Positions 34,446 through 43,639 of a DNA stretch of 59,445 nt are shown piece by piece. Both the position numbers and the translations under genes were made by a program. How positions within the stretch are numbered: the first letter of the stretch is position 1; each line of letters begins with the position of its first letter. A model generated the notes under the pieces. The model was not told the DNA's origin. It did no database searches and saw nothing but the letters and a program-made list of their open reading frames with translations. Source of the stretch: CAZKEW01 sp964580435 (lineage in GTDB: Bacteria > Acidobacteriota > Aminicenantia > Aminicenantales > UBA8522); contig CAZOKP010000007.1 of the NCBI GenBank assembly GCA_964580435.1, forward strand, positions 1-59,445. The letters run 5' to 3'.

Positions 34446-35933
34446 ATGGAAAAAGTCAATTTGGACCTTCTGAAATCCCATCTCTGGAAATCCGCGGACA
34501 TTCTTCGTGGTCATATCGATGCCGCCGACTACAAGAATTATATCTTCGGCCTTCTCTTCTTGAAGCGCATATCCGATGTATTCGATGAAGAAGTAGAAAG
34601 AATCCTACGCGATACTGGCGATCAGAAAATTGCACTAGAAGACCGAGACTATCATGCCTTTTTTGTCCCGGGAAAAGCGCGCTGGTCCTATTTTCAAACA
34701 CTTATTCAAGACATAGGCAGGGCGATAAATGTGGCAAACGATGCGCTAGAGGAGGAGAACCCGGAGAGCCTTGAGGGCGTTCTATCCACTGTAGATTTTA
34801 ATGATAAAGACAGGCTGCCTGACCATATACTTGCCCAGCTCATCAATCATTTCTCACAAATCAGGCTGCGGAACGAAGACCTAGAAAAGCCAGATATCCT
34901 TGGGGATGCTTATGAATACCTCATCGCCCAATTCGCCTCAAGCGCTGGCAAAAAGGGTGGTGAATTCTATACCCCTAAGGAAGTTGTTGAGCTACTTGTC
35001 GATCTCCTCGATCCGCAAGAGGGGATGCGAATCTGCGATCCCGCCTGCGGCTCTGGTGGCATGCTCATCCAGTCCGTCTATCATCTGAAAGAAAATAGAC
35101 AAAATCCGCAAAATATCTCCCTCTATGGCCAGGAAATTAATGTCGGCACCTGGGCCATCTGCAAGATGAATCTCCTCCTTCACGGCCTGCAAAGCGCGCA
35201 GGTCAAGAGGGGCGATACGCTCCGCGATCCCCAGTTCCTCGACAGAGGCCTATTGATGCAGTTCGATATTGTGATTGCCAACCCGCCGTTTTCCCTCAAA
35301 AACTGGGGATATGAGAGATCTCAGAATGATCCCTACAAAAGATTTCGGTTCGGAGTCCCGCCCAAGGGCTATGCTGATTATGCCTTCGTCCAACACATGC
35401 TCGCCACCGTCAAGCCAACTGGGAAAGCCGGTGTGGTCCTTCCACATGGCGCGCTTTTCCGAGGAGGGGCTGAGGGAAAAATAAGAAAAGGGATCCTTGA
35501 AGAAGACCTTCTCGAAGCTATAATCGGTCTTCCCCAAAAGTTGTTTTATGGGACAAGCATTCCTGCCTGTCTTTTCATCCTAAACAGAAGCAAAAGCCAG
35601 GAGCGAAGGGGAAAGGTGTTCTTCCTTTATGGAGCAAATGACTTTCTTGAAGGAAAAAAGCAGAACAAGCTGCGCCGGGAAGATATCGCCAAGATCGTCA
35701 CCGCCTTTCGGGAATATCGGGACGTTCCCAAATACTGCCGGCCGGTTTCTATAAACGAAATCCGTGAGAATGACTATAACCTCAATATCACCCGGTATGT
35801 TGACGTTTCCGAGGAGGAAGAGAAGATTGATATCCAAAAAACAATCGATGAGCTAATAGAGCTGAAGAAAGATTATGCAAAACTCGAAGAAAAAGTTATG
35901 GGATCATTGAGAGAGTTGAATTTCAAGGTTTAA
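34446..35933 (+). CDS. hsdM: type I restriction-modification DNA methyltransferase subunit
   Basis: 495 residues. N-terminal HsdM helical domain (LLKSHLWKSADILRG, YIFGLLFLKRISD), then the N6-adenine methylase with DPACGSGGML (SAM motif I, about residue 198) and NPPFSLKNW (catalytic motif IV, NPPF). With HsdS it methylates the host's recognition sites, and with HsdR added it forms the restriction complex. First gene of a seven-gene, tightly spaced operon; 2 nt separate it from the next gene. Both catalytic motifs are intact. Confidence 0.96.
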   Translation: MEKVNLDLLKSHLWKSADILRGHIDAADYKNYIFGLLFLKRISDVFDEEVERILRDTGDQKIALEDRDYHAFFVPGKARWSYFQTLIQDIGRAINVANDALEEENPESLEGVLSTVDFNDKDRLPDHILAQLINHFSQIRLRNEDLEKPDILGDAYEYLIAQFASSAGKKGGEFYTPKEVVELLVDLLDPQEGMRICDPACGSGGMLIQSVYHLKENRQNPQNISLYGQEINVGTWAICKMNLLLHGLQSAQVKRGDTLRDPQFLDRGLLMQFDIVIANPPFSLKNWGYERSQNDPYKRFRFGVPPKGYADYAFVQHMLATVKPTGKAGVVLPHGALFRGGAEGKIRKGILEEDLLEAIIGLPQKLFYGTSIPACLFILNRSKSQERRGKVFFLYGANDFLEGKKQNKLRREDIAKIVTAFREYRDVPKYCRPVSINEIRENDYNLNITRYVDVSEEEEKIDIQKTIDELIELKKDYAKLEEKVMGSLRELNFKV

Positions 35934-35935
35934 TC

Positions 35936-36529
35936 ATGTTTGAGGGGAAAGCCGAAATAGAAAAAGCACTGGCGGCTCTTTCTGAGCAGCTCGAAGCTCT
36001 TGGCGCTGGGATCGTCGAGATGGTTGTTTGCGGCGGCGCTGCATTGAATGTGCTCGGATACGTCCGCAGGACCACAAAAGATGTTGATGTTATTGCATTG
36101 GTAGAAAAAAACGAGGGATCGATATCACTCTTAAAAGCAGGCCCTTTTTCTCCTCTCATAAAGCAAGCAGCCGATAAGGTTCAGAAAGATTTCAATCTAC
36201 CAGAAAACTGGCTTAACGCCGATCCGGCTTCGGTGATGGATTTCGGCCTGCCCCAGGGATTAATGGAAAGAACAGAGACAAGATTTTATGGCAAAGCGCT
36301 AATTATTCATTACCTGGGCCGCTTTGATCAGATTCATTTCAAGCTCCATGCCGCCGCGGATCAAGGTGGGAAACATTTTGATGACCTCCTTGCCCTTAAA
36401 CCGTCCTCCCAGGAATTAGAAGATGCTGCCCGCTGGAGTATGACTCACGATCCCTCGGAAGGATTCCGGCTGATCCTTAGGGATTTTCTTAGAAAAATAG
36501 GACACGGCGATGTCGCAGCGAAACTTTAA
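35936..36529 (+). CDS. nucleotidyltransferase-like protein (DUF6036/AbiEii-like)
   Basis: 197 residues. VVCGGAALNVLGYVRRTTKDVDVIAL (residues 31-54) matches the GG(A/T)AL...R.T.D.D pattern of nucleotidyltransferase-fold proteins: Gly33-Gly34 for the phosphate loop, Asp49 and Asp51 for metals. DUF6036 and AbiEii-type proteins share it. It lies 2 nt after hsdM and overlaps the winged-helix gene by 20 nt, splitting hsdM from hsdS. AbiEii is a toxin that modifies tRNA or NTP-related targets, so a toxin-antitoxin-like pair with the next gene is plausible but unproven. A third metal-binding acid is not obvious. Confidence 0.65.
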   Translation: MFEGKAEIEKALAALSEQLEALGAGIVEMVVCGGAALNVLGYVRRTTKDVDVIALVEKNEGSISLLKAGPFSPLIKQAADKVQKDFNLPENWLNADPASVMDFGLPQGLMERTETRFYGKALIIHYLGRFDQIHFKLHAAADQGGKHFDDLLALKPSSQELEDAARWSMTHDPSEGFRLILRDFLRKIGHGDVAAKL

Positions 36530-37562
36530 AGATATCTTTCTAGAGAACATACTTGATTTTCTCTGGCGGCAATGGTCTGCCTTGGGAATTGTGGGCGGCG
36601 CACGGACGGAAGACCTCTGGGCCATAGATCCTGAGGCTCTTTTAGTCTTCAGCCTGGAGATGGCCCGCTATGAGCCACGCCTCTTTGATGAGATACTCGA
36701 CTGGATGGTCGTGAATGGGAAATGGATTGATAATCAGCGGCTACGGGGAATCATAAAGCGAAATAACGAAACCGCGTCCCGATTAATGAGCGCTGCTGCT
36801 TCTTTCGTCTCCAAAGAAGCCGGAAGCTACGAGCGGAAATGGAAACCTTTTTCCTCTTTACATAAATATTCTCAGCATATCAGACCCGAATCGCTCTTTA
36901 GGACGAAGGAAGGACTGCCCTATCCGAAACCACAAAGCCCATTAAAACTTTTTCTTGACCAGGGTCTCCTTCGTGAACCGATATCGATTCGCAAGTTGAC
37001 TAGGCCAGTACCTGTCGCAATCACGAGTAATATCCGTTTCTCGTTGAGAGCCCTCTTTGGAATCGGATCTCGCGCGGAATGCATACTTTTTTTATTAACC
37101 CATGAGGCCGGTCATCCCTCAGAAATCGCCAAGGCCATAGGAATTTCCTTTATGGGAGCCCGCAAAACTCTGCTTGATCTCTCTGATTCTGGGTTGATTT
37201 TGACAAGGAATAAAGGAAAGCGCAGAATTGAGTATTGGGTTTCTCAGAAAAGATGGTGGGAGTTCCTTTCTGGAGTGAACTATAAAGAAGCCAGGATTCC
37301 TGTGTGGCTTGACTGGATCGCGCTATTTTCTGCACTCATGAACGTCTGGGATGTCCTGGGCGAAGTTGACAAGGCACCATCGGATTACATGAGAAGCTCC
37401 AGGCTGCGCGAGAGCATGGAGACGATAAGCCGTGAATTCGTTAAGAGCGGACTTGATGTTCCTGCTATTCCAGGTCCGGAAATCGCGCCTGAAAAATATG
37501 AAAAAGAGTTTCAGAATTTCATTATGAGAGTGCTGGGAGCAAGAGATGTCTCCAGTCGATAG
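36510..37562 (+). CDS. winged-helix DNA-binding protein, uncharacterised
   Basis: 350 residues. A helix-turn-helix is visible at about 190-235 (AECILFLLTHEAGHPSEIAKAIGISFMGARKTL), followed by a wing with LILTRNKGKRRIEYWVS. The rest is helical and Trp-rich and not recognised. It overlaps the nucleotidyltransferase gene by 20 nt and hsdS by 17 nt, so the three are translationally coupled. It may be the regulator or antitoxin of its neighbour, much as AbiEi pairs with AbiEii, and could bind the inverted repeat before hsdM. Both ideas are inference. Confidence 0.6.
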   Translation: MSQRNFKDIFLENILDFLWRQWSALGIVGGARTEDLWAIDPEALLVFSLEMARYEPRLFDEILDWMVVNGKWIDNQRLRGIIKRNNETASRLMSAAASFVSKEAGSYERKWKPFSSLHKYSQHIRPESLFRTKEGLPYPKPQSPLKLFLDQGLLREPISIRKLTRPVPVAITSNIRFSLRALFGIGSRAECILFLLTHEAGHPSEIAKAIGISFMGARKTLLDLSDSGLILTRNKGKRRIEYWVSQKRWWEFLSGVNYKEARIPVWLDWIALFSALMNVWDVLGEVDKAPSDYMRSSRLRESMETISREFVKSGLDVPAIPGPEIAPEKYEKEFQNFIMRVLGARDVSSR

Positions 37563-38772
37563 CCTTCGAACCGAAACCAAATTCAAAAAAACCGAAATCG
37601 GCGAAATCCCCGTGGATTGGCAGATTATATCCTTGGGAGAAGTCTCAGATGAGATTTACAGATATCCGACTTATTACAATATCAAATATGTTGAAAAGGG
37701 GATTCCCGAGGTGAGGGGAGAACTCATGCGGGCGAATGGGACTCTTGAAAACGATCCGTCCCTATATAGATTCATATCAGAAGAAACCGCATCGAAATTT
37801 CCAAGAACTCGTCTAACTGAGGGAGATTTTGTTATTTCTGTGCGTGGGACGATGGGAAAGATTGCCATGATTCCAAAATTGTTAGAAGGTGCAAATATTA
37901 CTGCAAATCTTATCCGAATTTCTCCAAACAGGAGAATAGTTCATTCTCCATGGTTAAATCAGATTTTCTTGAGCAAGAAGTTTCAACAAGAACTTAATAA
38001 TGCTTCCTCAAGCACAACAATAAAGACAATCAAGGCGCCCGAGATAAAATCCTTCAAATTGGCTGTCCCCCCCATTTTTGAACAAAGAAAAATCGCTGAT
38101 ATTTTGTCAGGGGTCGATGAAGCAATCGAGAGAAAGCAAGAAGTCGTCGAAAAAACAAAGGAGCTGAAAAAAGGCTTGATGCAGGAGCTCCTCACCCGCG
38201 GCATCGGGCACACCAAATTCAAGAAAACCGAAATCGGCGAAATCCCGGTTGATTGGCAGTTCGTTAAGCTAAGGCGTATTATGTCGTTAAATTATGGGAA
38301 AGGATTGCCTGATTCAAAAAGAAAAGGAAGTCAATATCCTGTTTATGGATCTAATGGCATTATCGGATATCACAATGATTTTTTAGCTAAAGGTCCTGGC
38401 GTAATTGTTGGCAGAAAAGGCACTGTGGGAAGTATTACTTGGGCTGAGTCAAATTATTGGCCTATAGATACTACTTATTATGTTGCCAGTAGTTCAGAAA
38501 AAACCCATATGCAATGGCTTTACTTCCAGCTAATTTCCATGAAATTGCAGACACTTAACGCTGCTACAGGGGTCCCCGGGCTAAACCGGGATGTTGCATT
38601 AAATCTATGTATTCCGCTTCCTCCAATTCAAGAACAAAGAAAGATTGCCGAAATATTAACCTCGGTAGACGAAGACATTCAAAAAGAAGCTGAGCAAAAA
38701 GCATATTTGGGAGTTCTGAAAAAGGGGTTGATGGATAAATTGTTAACAGGAAAATTAAGAGTGTTTAAATAG
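37546..38772 (+). CDS. hsdS: type I restriction-modification specificity subunit
   Basis: 408 residues with two target-recognition domains separated by helical spacers. Each half begins with the same TKFKKTEIGEIPVDWQ sequence (residues 11-26 and 223-238) and ends with a PIFEQRKIADILSGVDE or PIQEQRKIAEILTSVDE spacer helix. Each half-domain should read one part of a split recognition site. The two domains differ between those repeats, so the site is probably asymmetric. The 48-bp DNA repeats behind the shared sequence could support domain exchange. Confidence 0.93.
   Translation: MSPVDSLRTETKFKKTEIGEIPVDWQIISLGEVSDEIYRYPTYYNIKYVEKGIPEVRGELMRANGTLENDPSLYRFISEETASKFPRTRLTEGDFVISVRGTMGKIAMIPKLLEGANITANLIRISPNRRIVHSPWLNQIFLSKKFQQELNNASSSTTIKTIKAPEIKSFKLAVPPIFEQRKIADILSGVDEAIERKQEVVEKTKELKKGLMQELLTRGIGHTKFKKTEIGEIPVDWQFVKLRRIMSLNYGKGLPDSKRKGSQYPVYGSNGIIGYHNDFLAKGPGVIVGRKGTVGSITWAESNYWPIDTTYYVASSSEKTHMQWLYFQLISMKLQTLNAATGVPGLNRDVALNLCIPLPPIQEQRKIAEILTSVDEDIQKEAEQKAYLGVLKKGLMDKLLTGKLRVFK
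37576..37623. repeat. 48-bp direct repeat within hsdS, copy 1
   Basis: Matches 38212-38259 at 45 of 48 positions. It encodes the conserved entry to each target-recognition domain. Confidence 0.85.
38212..38259. repeat. 48-bp direct repeat within hsdS, copy 2
   Basis: Same-strand partner of 37576-37623, 636 bp apart. Recombination between the two would delete or swap the first recognition domain. Confidence 0.85.
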
Positions 38773-38775
38773 ACG

Positions 38776-39789
38776 ATGAGAAGAAAGCGTTTATACCTGC
38801 AATATATAGAGAAATCATTGAGTTCAGCCTTGTCGGCCATAGATGCCTTCAATAGAGTTTTTGACGAACACAAAATTGAAACAACTCTTATTCTCTTAAC
38901 TCGAGCCTGGGAGCTTCTTGGCAAAGGACTACTTTTGAAAAATAAGATTCCTATAGCGCGAGATGACCAAGGAAATACTATATCTGCCGAACAAGTAATA
39001 TCAAAATTACATAATCAGCTTCAGTTGTTGGATGAAAATCAAGCTCACCATATCCAACAAATAATTTCCCTTCGGAACGAAGCTGTCCATGGGATTCTCC
39101 CCAATGTTCCGAAAGAGATCCTTCATCATCTGTTCTATTTTAGCTGCAAATTTTATAAAGATATAATCACGAAGCACTTTAAAAGGTATTCCGAAAAGAT
39201 TAGCGCCAACTTTTTATCAATCAGCTTCGAACATCTCACCACATATTGCGACAAAGTCCAAAGGTTGGTCGGAAGATTGCGAAAGGGCAGAAAAGAAGAG
39301 AAACGCTTGGTATGGCTCCTCGAGAGGGGCATCCGGTTTGATGGAAATGAATATATTAGTCAGGACAATTTCGAAAATGAATGGAAATCAAAGAGAAAAA
39401 AAAAGATATTGCCCCATTTAGAGATTGGAAAATTCATCAAAAGAGCTGAAATGGTGAGAATAGTGGCCATTCAAGCTCCCAAGAATTATACAGCGGACGT
39501 CAATCTTCGCAAAGGCCCCAAGGGAGACTTATCATTGCCGGTTCAAATTAAAAAGACTGATATCGAAGATGATTATCCATATCTCACAAGTGAGATTGCC
39601 CAAAAATTGAACCGCAGCACAAATTTTGTCAGCAAAAGCATTGCCAAATTTAATTTGAAAGGCAATATTGAATATCATCAGAAAATTCGATCTTCAAAGA
39701 GTGGATATATCAACAGATATTCAGAGAAGGCTTTTCAGCACATCAAGCAATATTTGGAAGATAATCCAGGTTTTAATCCGTATAAGTAA
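38776..39789 (+). CDS. HEPN-like (DUF3644-type) protein, putative RNase
   Basis: 337 residues. Residues 10-170 are helical with ETTLILLTRAWELLGKGLLL and ISLRNEAVHGIL. The latter contains the HEPN ribonuclease signature RX4H (Arg100-Asn-Glu-Ala-Val-His105). The arrangement matches DUF3644 proteins, often seen beside type I restriction genes. The C-terminal 100 residues include a helix-turn-helix-like stretch (SEIAQKLNRSTNFVSKSIAKF). It sits between hsdS and hsdR with 3-nt and 2-nt gaps. HEPN RNases act in abortive infection, so a fallback role when restriction fails is plausible. Family assignment is from motif and context. Confidence 0.7.
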   Translation: MRRKRLYLQYIEKSLSSALSAIDAFNRVFDEHKIETTLILLTRAWELLGKGLLLKNKIPIARDDQGNTISAEQVISKLHNQLQLLDENQAHHIQQIISLRNEAVHGILPNVPKEILHHLFYFSCKFYKDIITKHFKRYSEKISANFLSISFEHLTTYCDKVQRLVGRLRKGRKEEKRLVWLLERGIRFDGNEYISQDNFENEWKSKRKKKILPHLEIGKFIKRAEMVRIVAIQAPKNYTADVNLRKGPKGDLSLPVQIKKTDIEDDYPYLTSEIAQKLNRSTNFVSKSIAKFNLKGNIEYHQKIRSSKSGYINRYSEKAFQHIKQYLEDNPGFNPYK

Positions 39790-39791
39790 AA

Positions 39792-42700
39792 ATGACAAAA
39801 CATATCTTTAATGAAGATGTGCTTTCCGAACAGCCTGCGATTGAGCAGCTCAAGCGGCTGGGATACTCGTGTATTCACGGGGACTTTTTCGATCCTGAAC
39901 TAAAGGAAGATTGTGAGCGGAAGTCACGAAAAGATGCTATCCTAGAAGAACGGCTGAGGCGAAAGCTAAGAGAAATAAATCCCCACCTGAATGAAAATTC
40001 GATCGCCAAGGCCGTCCGAAAGATCACCCATATCCAAGCAGAAAGCACTCTCGAGGCTAACAAGATTTTCCATAAATACCTGATATCTGGGACGTCTGTT
40101 GATCAGGATATCGGCGGCCGACGTCAGAAACAAACGGTCAATTATATTGATTTTGACAACATCGAAAAAAATGAATTTCTTGCTGTAAATCAGTTTTGGC
40201 TAAGAAATGGAAAAATTACAGCACGGCCGGATATCGTTATTTTCGTCAACGGGATTCCGCTTGTCGTTATCGAATGCAAGAGCCCCGTTGCGAGGAATAC
40301 TGGAGTAGTTGACGCCCAGCACCAACTGATCCGCTACCAAGAGGAAATCCCACAACTCTTCCGGACGAATGAGATTCTTATCGGGTGCAATCTTTTCGGC
40401 GCGAAATATGGAATGATCGATGTCACTCCCGATAAATATCATGAGTGGAAAGCTCAGAATGGCGATAAATTCTCCGATATGGGCAACCATACGACGGTCA
40501 AAGAGATGCTCAGGCTTGGTTTGATCGAGGAGAAGGATTTAAGCGCCCATCCGCCGATGCAGGAGGTATTAATCGCAGGGCTCCTGAAGAAACAGAATCT
40601 TCTTGATATTGTCCGGAATTTTATAGTTTTTGATTTCAGCAAAGAAGAACATAAGATTGTTAAAAAAATTTGCCGATATCAACAATACTCGGCTGTAGAT
40701 AAAATAGTCAGGCGCGTGTCCAGTGAGCCACACAAGAGAGGAATAATCTGGCACTGGCAGGGTTCAGGGAAATCGCTGATCATGCTTTTTGCAGCGACAA
40801 AACTTAAAAGAGAAGAGAAAAAACTCAAAAACCCGAATATCCTAATTGTCACTGACCGGACAAAACTGGACAAGCAAATCACCGACCAGTTTAGGGACTG
40901 CAATTTTCCGAATCCCATTCAGGCAAAAACCTCGAGGCAACTCTATTCTCTCCTCGGAAACGGCACTTCCGGAAACACGATTATGACCACCGTCCAGAAG
41001 TTCAGGAAACCCCACGTTAAGCCTCTTTCGGAAGCGGAGAATATCATCGTCCTGACAGACGAGGCTCATAGGACTCAATATGGAAACTTCGCATTAAATC
41101 TGAGGAAGGCGCTCCCCAACGCATGTTTCTTTGCTTTTACCGGAACGCCGCTTGATAAATGGGATCGCAATACTTATAGACATTTCAGTCCGCCTGGAGA
41201 AAGGTATCTCGATCGCTACGATATGCAGCAATCGCTTGAAGATGAGGCCACGAAACCTGTCAAGTATGAGAGCAGGCTGGCAAACCTTCAGGTGGTGGGA
41301 ACTTCGATAGATACCCTGATTAGAGAATTATTTCCAGAAAAAACAGAGCAAGAACTTGCCGAGATCAAAAGACGTTATGCCACCATTGAAACCATTATTT
41401 CTGCCCCGCGGAGGATCGAGCGGGTCGCCATGGATATTGTCGGTCATTTCATGGCCAAGATCGCCCCTAACGGTTTTAAGGCCCAGATTGTTGCTTCAGA
41501 GCGAAAAACAGCGGTCATGTATAAGGGAGCGCTTGATAAGCTCATCGACCCTTCCTGGTCTGAGGTCATCATGACCGTGAATAACGATGACCCTCTTGAA
41601 TGGAAGAAGAAATACCGCCGGACGGCGCTAGAGGAAGATTACATCTCGGGAAAAGAAGTGTTTTTAAGCCCATCGCATCCCCTCAAGTTTCTGATCGTCT
41701 GCGATAAGCTTTTAACGGGTTTTGATGCGCCCATCGAACAGGTCATGTATATCGATCAGCGGATGAAGGAGCACACTTTGCTTCAAGCCATCGCAAGGAC
41801 CAACCGGCCTTATCCACGGAAGAATTTCGGCTTGGTCGTAGATTATGTGGGAGTTGGAAAGGAACTGGCCAAGGCCCTGGCCATTTTTGATAAGGAAGAC
41901 CTGAGAGGACTGTTTAGCGTAGATGATATCAAGAGGGAGATTGCTTTTTTAAAGGCGTTTCACGGAAAAGCGATCGCCTTTTTCAGGAAGGTATGTCGAG
42001 AAGGCAAGCCGCAGGATATGATTCAGCAATGCATCGAAATATTGAGACCCGAAGATATCAGAGCAGAGTTCGAGGAAGCCTTCAGGGTTTTCGCGAAAAG
42101 CATTGATATCCTAATGCCCGACCCTGCCGTCGATCCGTATCTGGATGATTTCAAATTCCTCGGCATGATCAGAGAAGGCGCGAGGAATCTCTATCGGGAT
42201 GAACGCCTGAGCCTGGAGAATTGCAGCAAGAAAGTAGAAAGTCTTATTCATGCCCATATCGTGGATGTTGGCGTTGAAGAAATTTTGGAACCGGTTGACA
42301 TAAACGCTCCTGATTTTGAAGAGAAACTCGAAGTTAAAGGAAGCGCAAGAGCTAAAGCAAGCCATATCGAACAGGCGATTCGAGACACCATAAAGTCAAG
42401 GATTCCAGAAGATCCGCATTTTTATGAATCTCTTCAAGATAGGCTTGAATCCGTGATAAGGGAAGATAGGGCAAGAAGGAAGGATGAAGCGGAGTTCCTT
42501 AAAGACTTGCTGGAAATCAAGAAACAAGAAGAGGAAAGAGGAGAGACCGCGAAAGAGAAAAATCTCGATAGTGATGAATATGCTTTCTATGGAATTTTCG
42601 CGCCGTACGGGAAAGGACTATTTGGCGAGGATGATGAAAAGAGATGCGATTTGGCGAGAGAAATCGTCCTGAGAATAAGGAGTAAGCGGGTCGTTGACTG

Positions 42701-42833
42701 GACCGAAAAAGAAGATGTGAAGAAAGAGATGCGAAGAGAACTCAAAGATCTGCTGAGAAAGATCAATTTCCCCGATGAAGAGATCGAGATCTTTATCAGA
42801 GAGCTTATAGAGCTAGCTGAAAAAAGATTTTAA
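39792..42833 (+). CDS. hsdR: type I restriction endonuclease subunit HsdR
   Basis: 1013 residues. The N-terminal nuclease domain has RPDIVIFVNGIPLVVIECK, giving the PD-(D/E)xK residues. The SF2 translocase has Walker A WQGSGKSL, DEAHR (motif II), FTGTPL (motif III) and LLQAIARTNRP (motif VI). The Glu/Lys-rich C-terminal helices bind the methylase. The enzyme pulls DNA with ATP and cuts when translocation stalls. All motifs are intact, so a working restriction enzyme is expected. 2 nt after the HEPN gene and 14 nt before the metallopeptidase gene. Confidence 0.96.
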   Translation: MTKHIFNEDVLSEQPAIEQLKRLGYSCIHGDFFDPELKEDCERKSRKDAILEERLRRKLREINPHLNENSIAKAVRKITHIQAESTLEANKIFHKYLISGTSVDQDIGGRRQKQTVNYIDFDNIEKNEFLAVNQFWLRNGKITARPDIVIFVNGIPLVVIECKSPVARNTGVVDAQHQLIRYQEEIPQLFRTNEILIGCNLFGAKYGMIDVTPDKYHEWKAQNGDKFSDMGNHTTVKEMLRLGLIEEKDLSAHPPMQEVLIAGLLKKQNLLDIVRNFIVFDFSKEEHKIVKKICRYQQYSAVDKIVRRVSSEPHKRGIIWHWQGSGKSLIMLFAATKLKREEKKLKNPNILIVTDRTKLDKQITDQFRDCNFPNPIQAKTSRQLYSLLGNGTSGNTIMTTVQKFRKPHVKPLSEAENIIVLTDEAHRTQYGNFALNLRKALPNACFFAFTGTPLDKWDRNTYRHFSPPGERYLDRYDMQQSLEDEATKPVKYESRLANLQVVGTSIDTLIRELFPEKTEQELAEIKRRYATIETIISAPRRIERVAMDIVGHFMAKIAPNGFKAQIVASERKTAVMYKGALDKLIDPSWSEVIMTVNNDDPLEWKKKYRRTALEEDYISGKEVFLSPSHPLKFLIVCDKLLTGFDAPIEQVMYIDQRMKEHTLLQAIARTNRPYPRKNFGLVVDYVGVGKELAKALAIFDKEDLRGLFSVDDIKREIAFLKAFHGKAIAFFRKVCREGKPQDMIQQCIEILRPEDIRAEFEEAFRVFAKSIDILMPDPAVDPYLDDFKFLGMIREGARNLYRDERLSLENCSKKVESLIHAHIVDVGVEEILEPVDINAPDFEEKLEVKGSARAKASHIEQAIRDTIKSRIPEDPHFYESLQDRLESVIREDRARRKDEAEFLKDLLEIKKQEEERGETAKEKNLDSDEYAFYGIFAPYGKGLFGEDDEKRCDLAREIVLRIRSKRVVDWTEKEDVKKEMRRELKDLLRKINFPDEEIEIFIRELIELAEKRF

Positions 42834-42847
42834 GGATCAGGACTGGG

Positions 42848-43576
42848 ATGGAAAAAATTAGCTTTGGCAGGAAAGAAATTGAGTACCGAATAAAAAGAGG
42901 GAGAAGAAAAAAATCTGTCGCTGTATCAATATCTAACACTTCACAAGTTGTGGTCTTGGCGCCAAGGCGCTTAAACATTGAGAGAATCCGAGAGATCGTC
43001 CATAAAAAAAGCCGATGGATCCTAGAAAAGCAAGCTATTTTTAGGGAGCTAAGAAAGCTACATCCAGAAAAAGAATATGTCAGCGGCGAACAGATATTGT
43101 TTCTTGGCCGGAGATATCGGCTGAAGATCGTCGATACAGAAGATGGATCTGCGTGCGAGCCTGTGCCGATCGGAAGACGGCTTGCAATAGCTGTCAATGA
43201 AAATTTGAGTCACCAGGATAGAAAGCAGATCATAAAGGAAGCACTTACGAAATGGTATTATTCAAGAGCGACGGAACTCGTTCTGCAGAGGGCAGAACGA
43301 TACAGTCAGTTATTGAACCTGGCGCCAAAGAAAATTATAGTCCGAAACCAGCAGAAAAGGTGGGGAAGCTGCTCGAGAAGCGGCGTATTAAGATTTAATT
43401 GGCGAATATCGATGGCACCGGTCTCAATAGTTGATTATGTCGTTGTTCATGAGATTTGTCACCTAAAGGAAAAGAATCATTCCCGCGAATTTTGGAGGCA
43501 GGTGGCTCTTGTCCTTCCGGATTATAAAAAGCGCCGCCAGTGGCTTAGAGATAATTCTGCCGGTATGGAGATTTGA
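42848..43576 (+). CDS. YgjP/WLM-family zinc metallopeptidase
   Basis: 242 residues. VVVHEICHLKEKNHSREFW gives HExxH (201-205) and the third ligand His211, the signature of YgjP (DUF45, SprT-like) gluzincins. RWGSCSRSG before it is also family-typical. Such genes frequently end type I restriction operons; the substrate is unknown. Expression with hsdR suggests it could process or turn over the restriction complex, as host proteases do elsewhere, but that is inference. Last gene of the island, ending 63 bp before the convergent GT2 gene. Confidence 0.88.
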   Translation: MEKISFGRKEIEYRIKRGRRKKSVAVSISNTSQVVVLAPRRLNIERIREIVHKKSRWILEKQAIFRELRKLHPEKEYVSGEQILFLGRRYRLKIVDTEDGSACEPVPIGRRLAIAVNENLSHQDRKQIIKEALTKWYYSRATELVLQRAERYSQLLNLAPKKIIVRNQQKRWGSCSRSGVLRFNWRISMAPVSIVDYVVVHEICHLKEKNHSREFWRQVALVLPDYKKRRQWLRDNSAGMEI

Positions 43577-43639
43577 AGGATGGAATCACAGGAAGTATCG
43601 GCTGGCTGCAGCCCGAAGCTACTATCCAGCACGTTGTCC

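Noticed and set aside
34446..43576. CRISPR array or integrase in the defence island
   Set aside because: No spaced short repeats and no recombinase or transposase gene were found, so the way the island moved is unknown.
43577..43639. Terminator after the hsd operon
   Set aside because: A GGCTGCAGCC palindrome is present but no T run follows, so I did not call a terminator.
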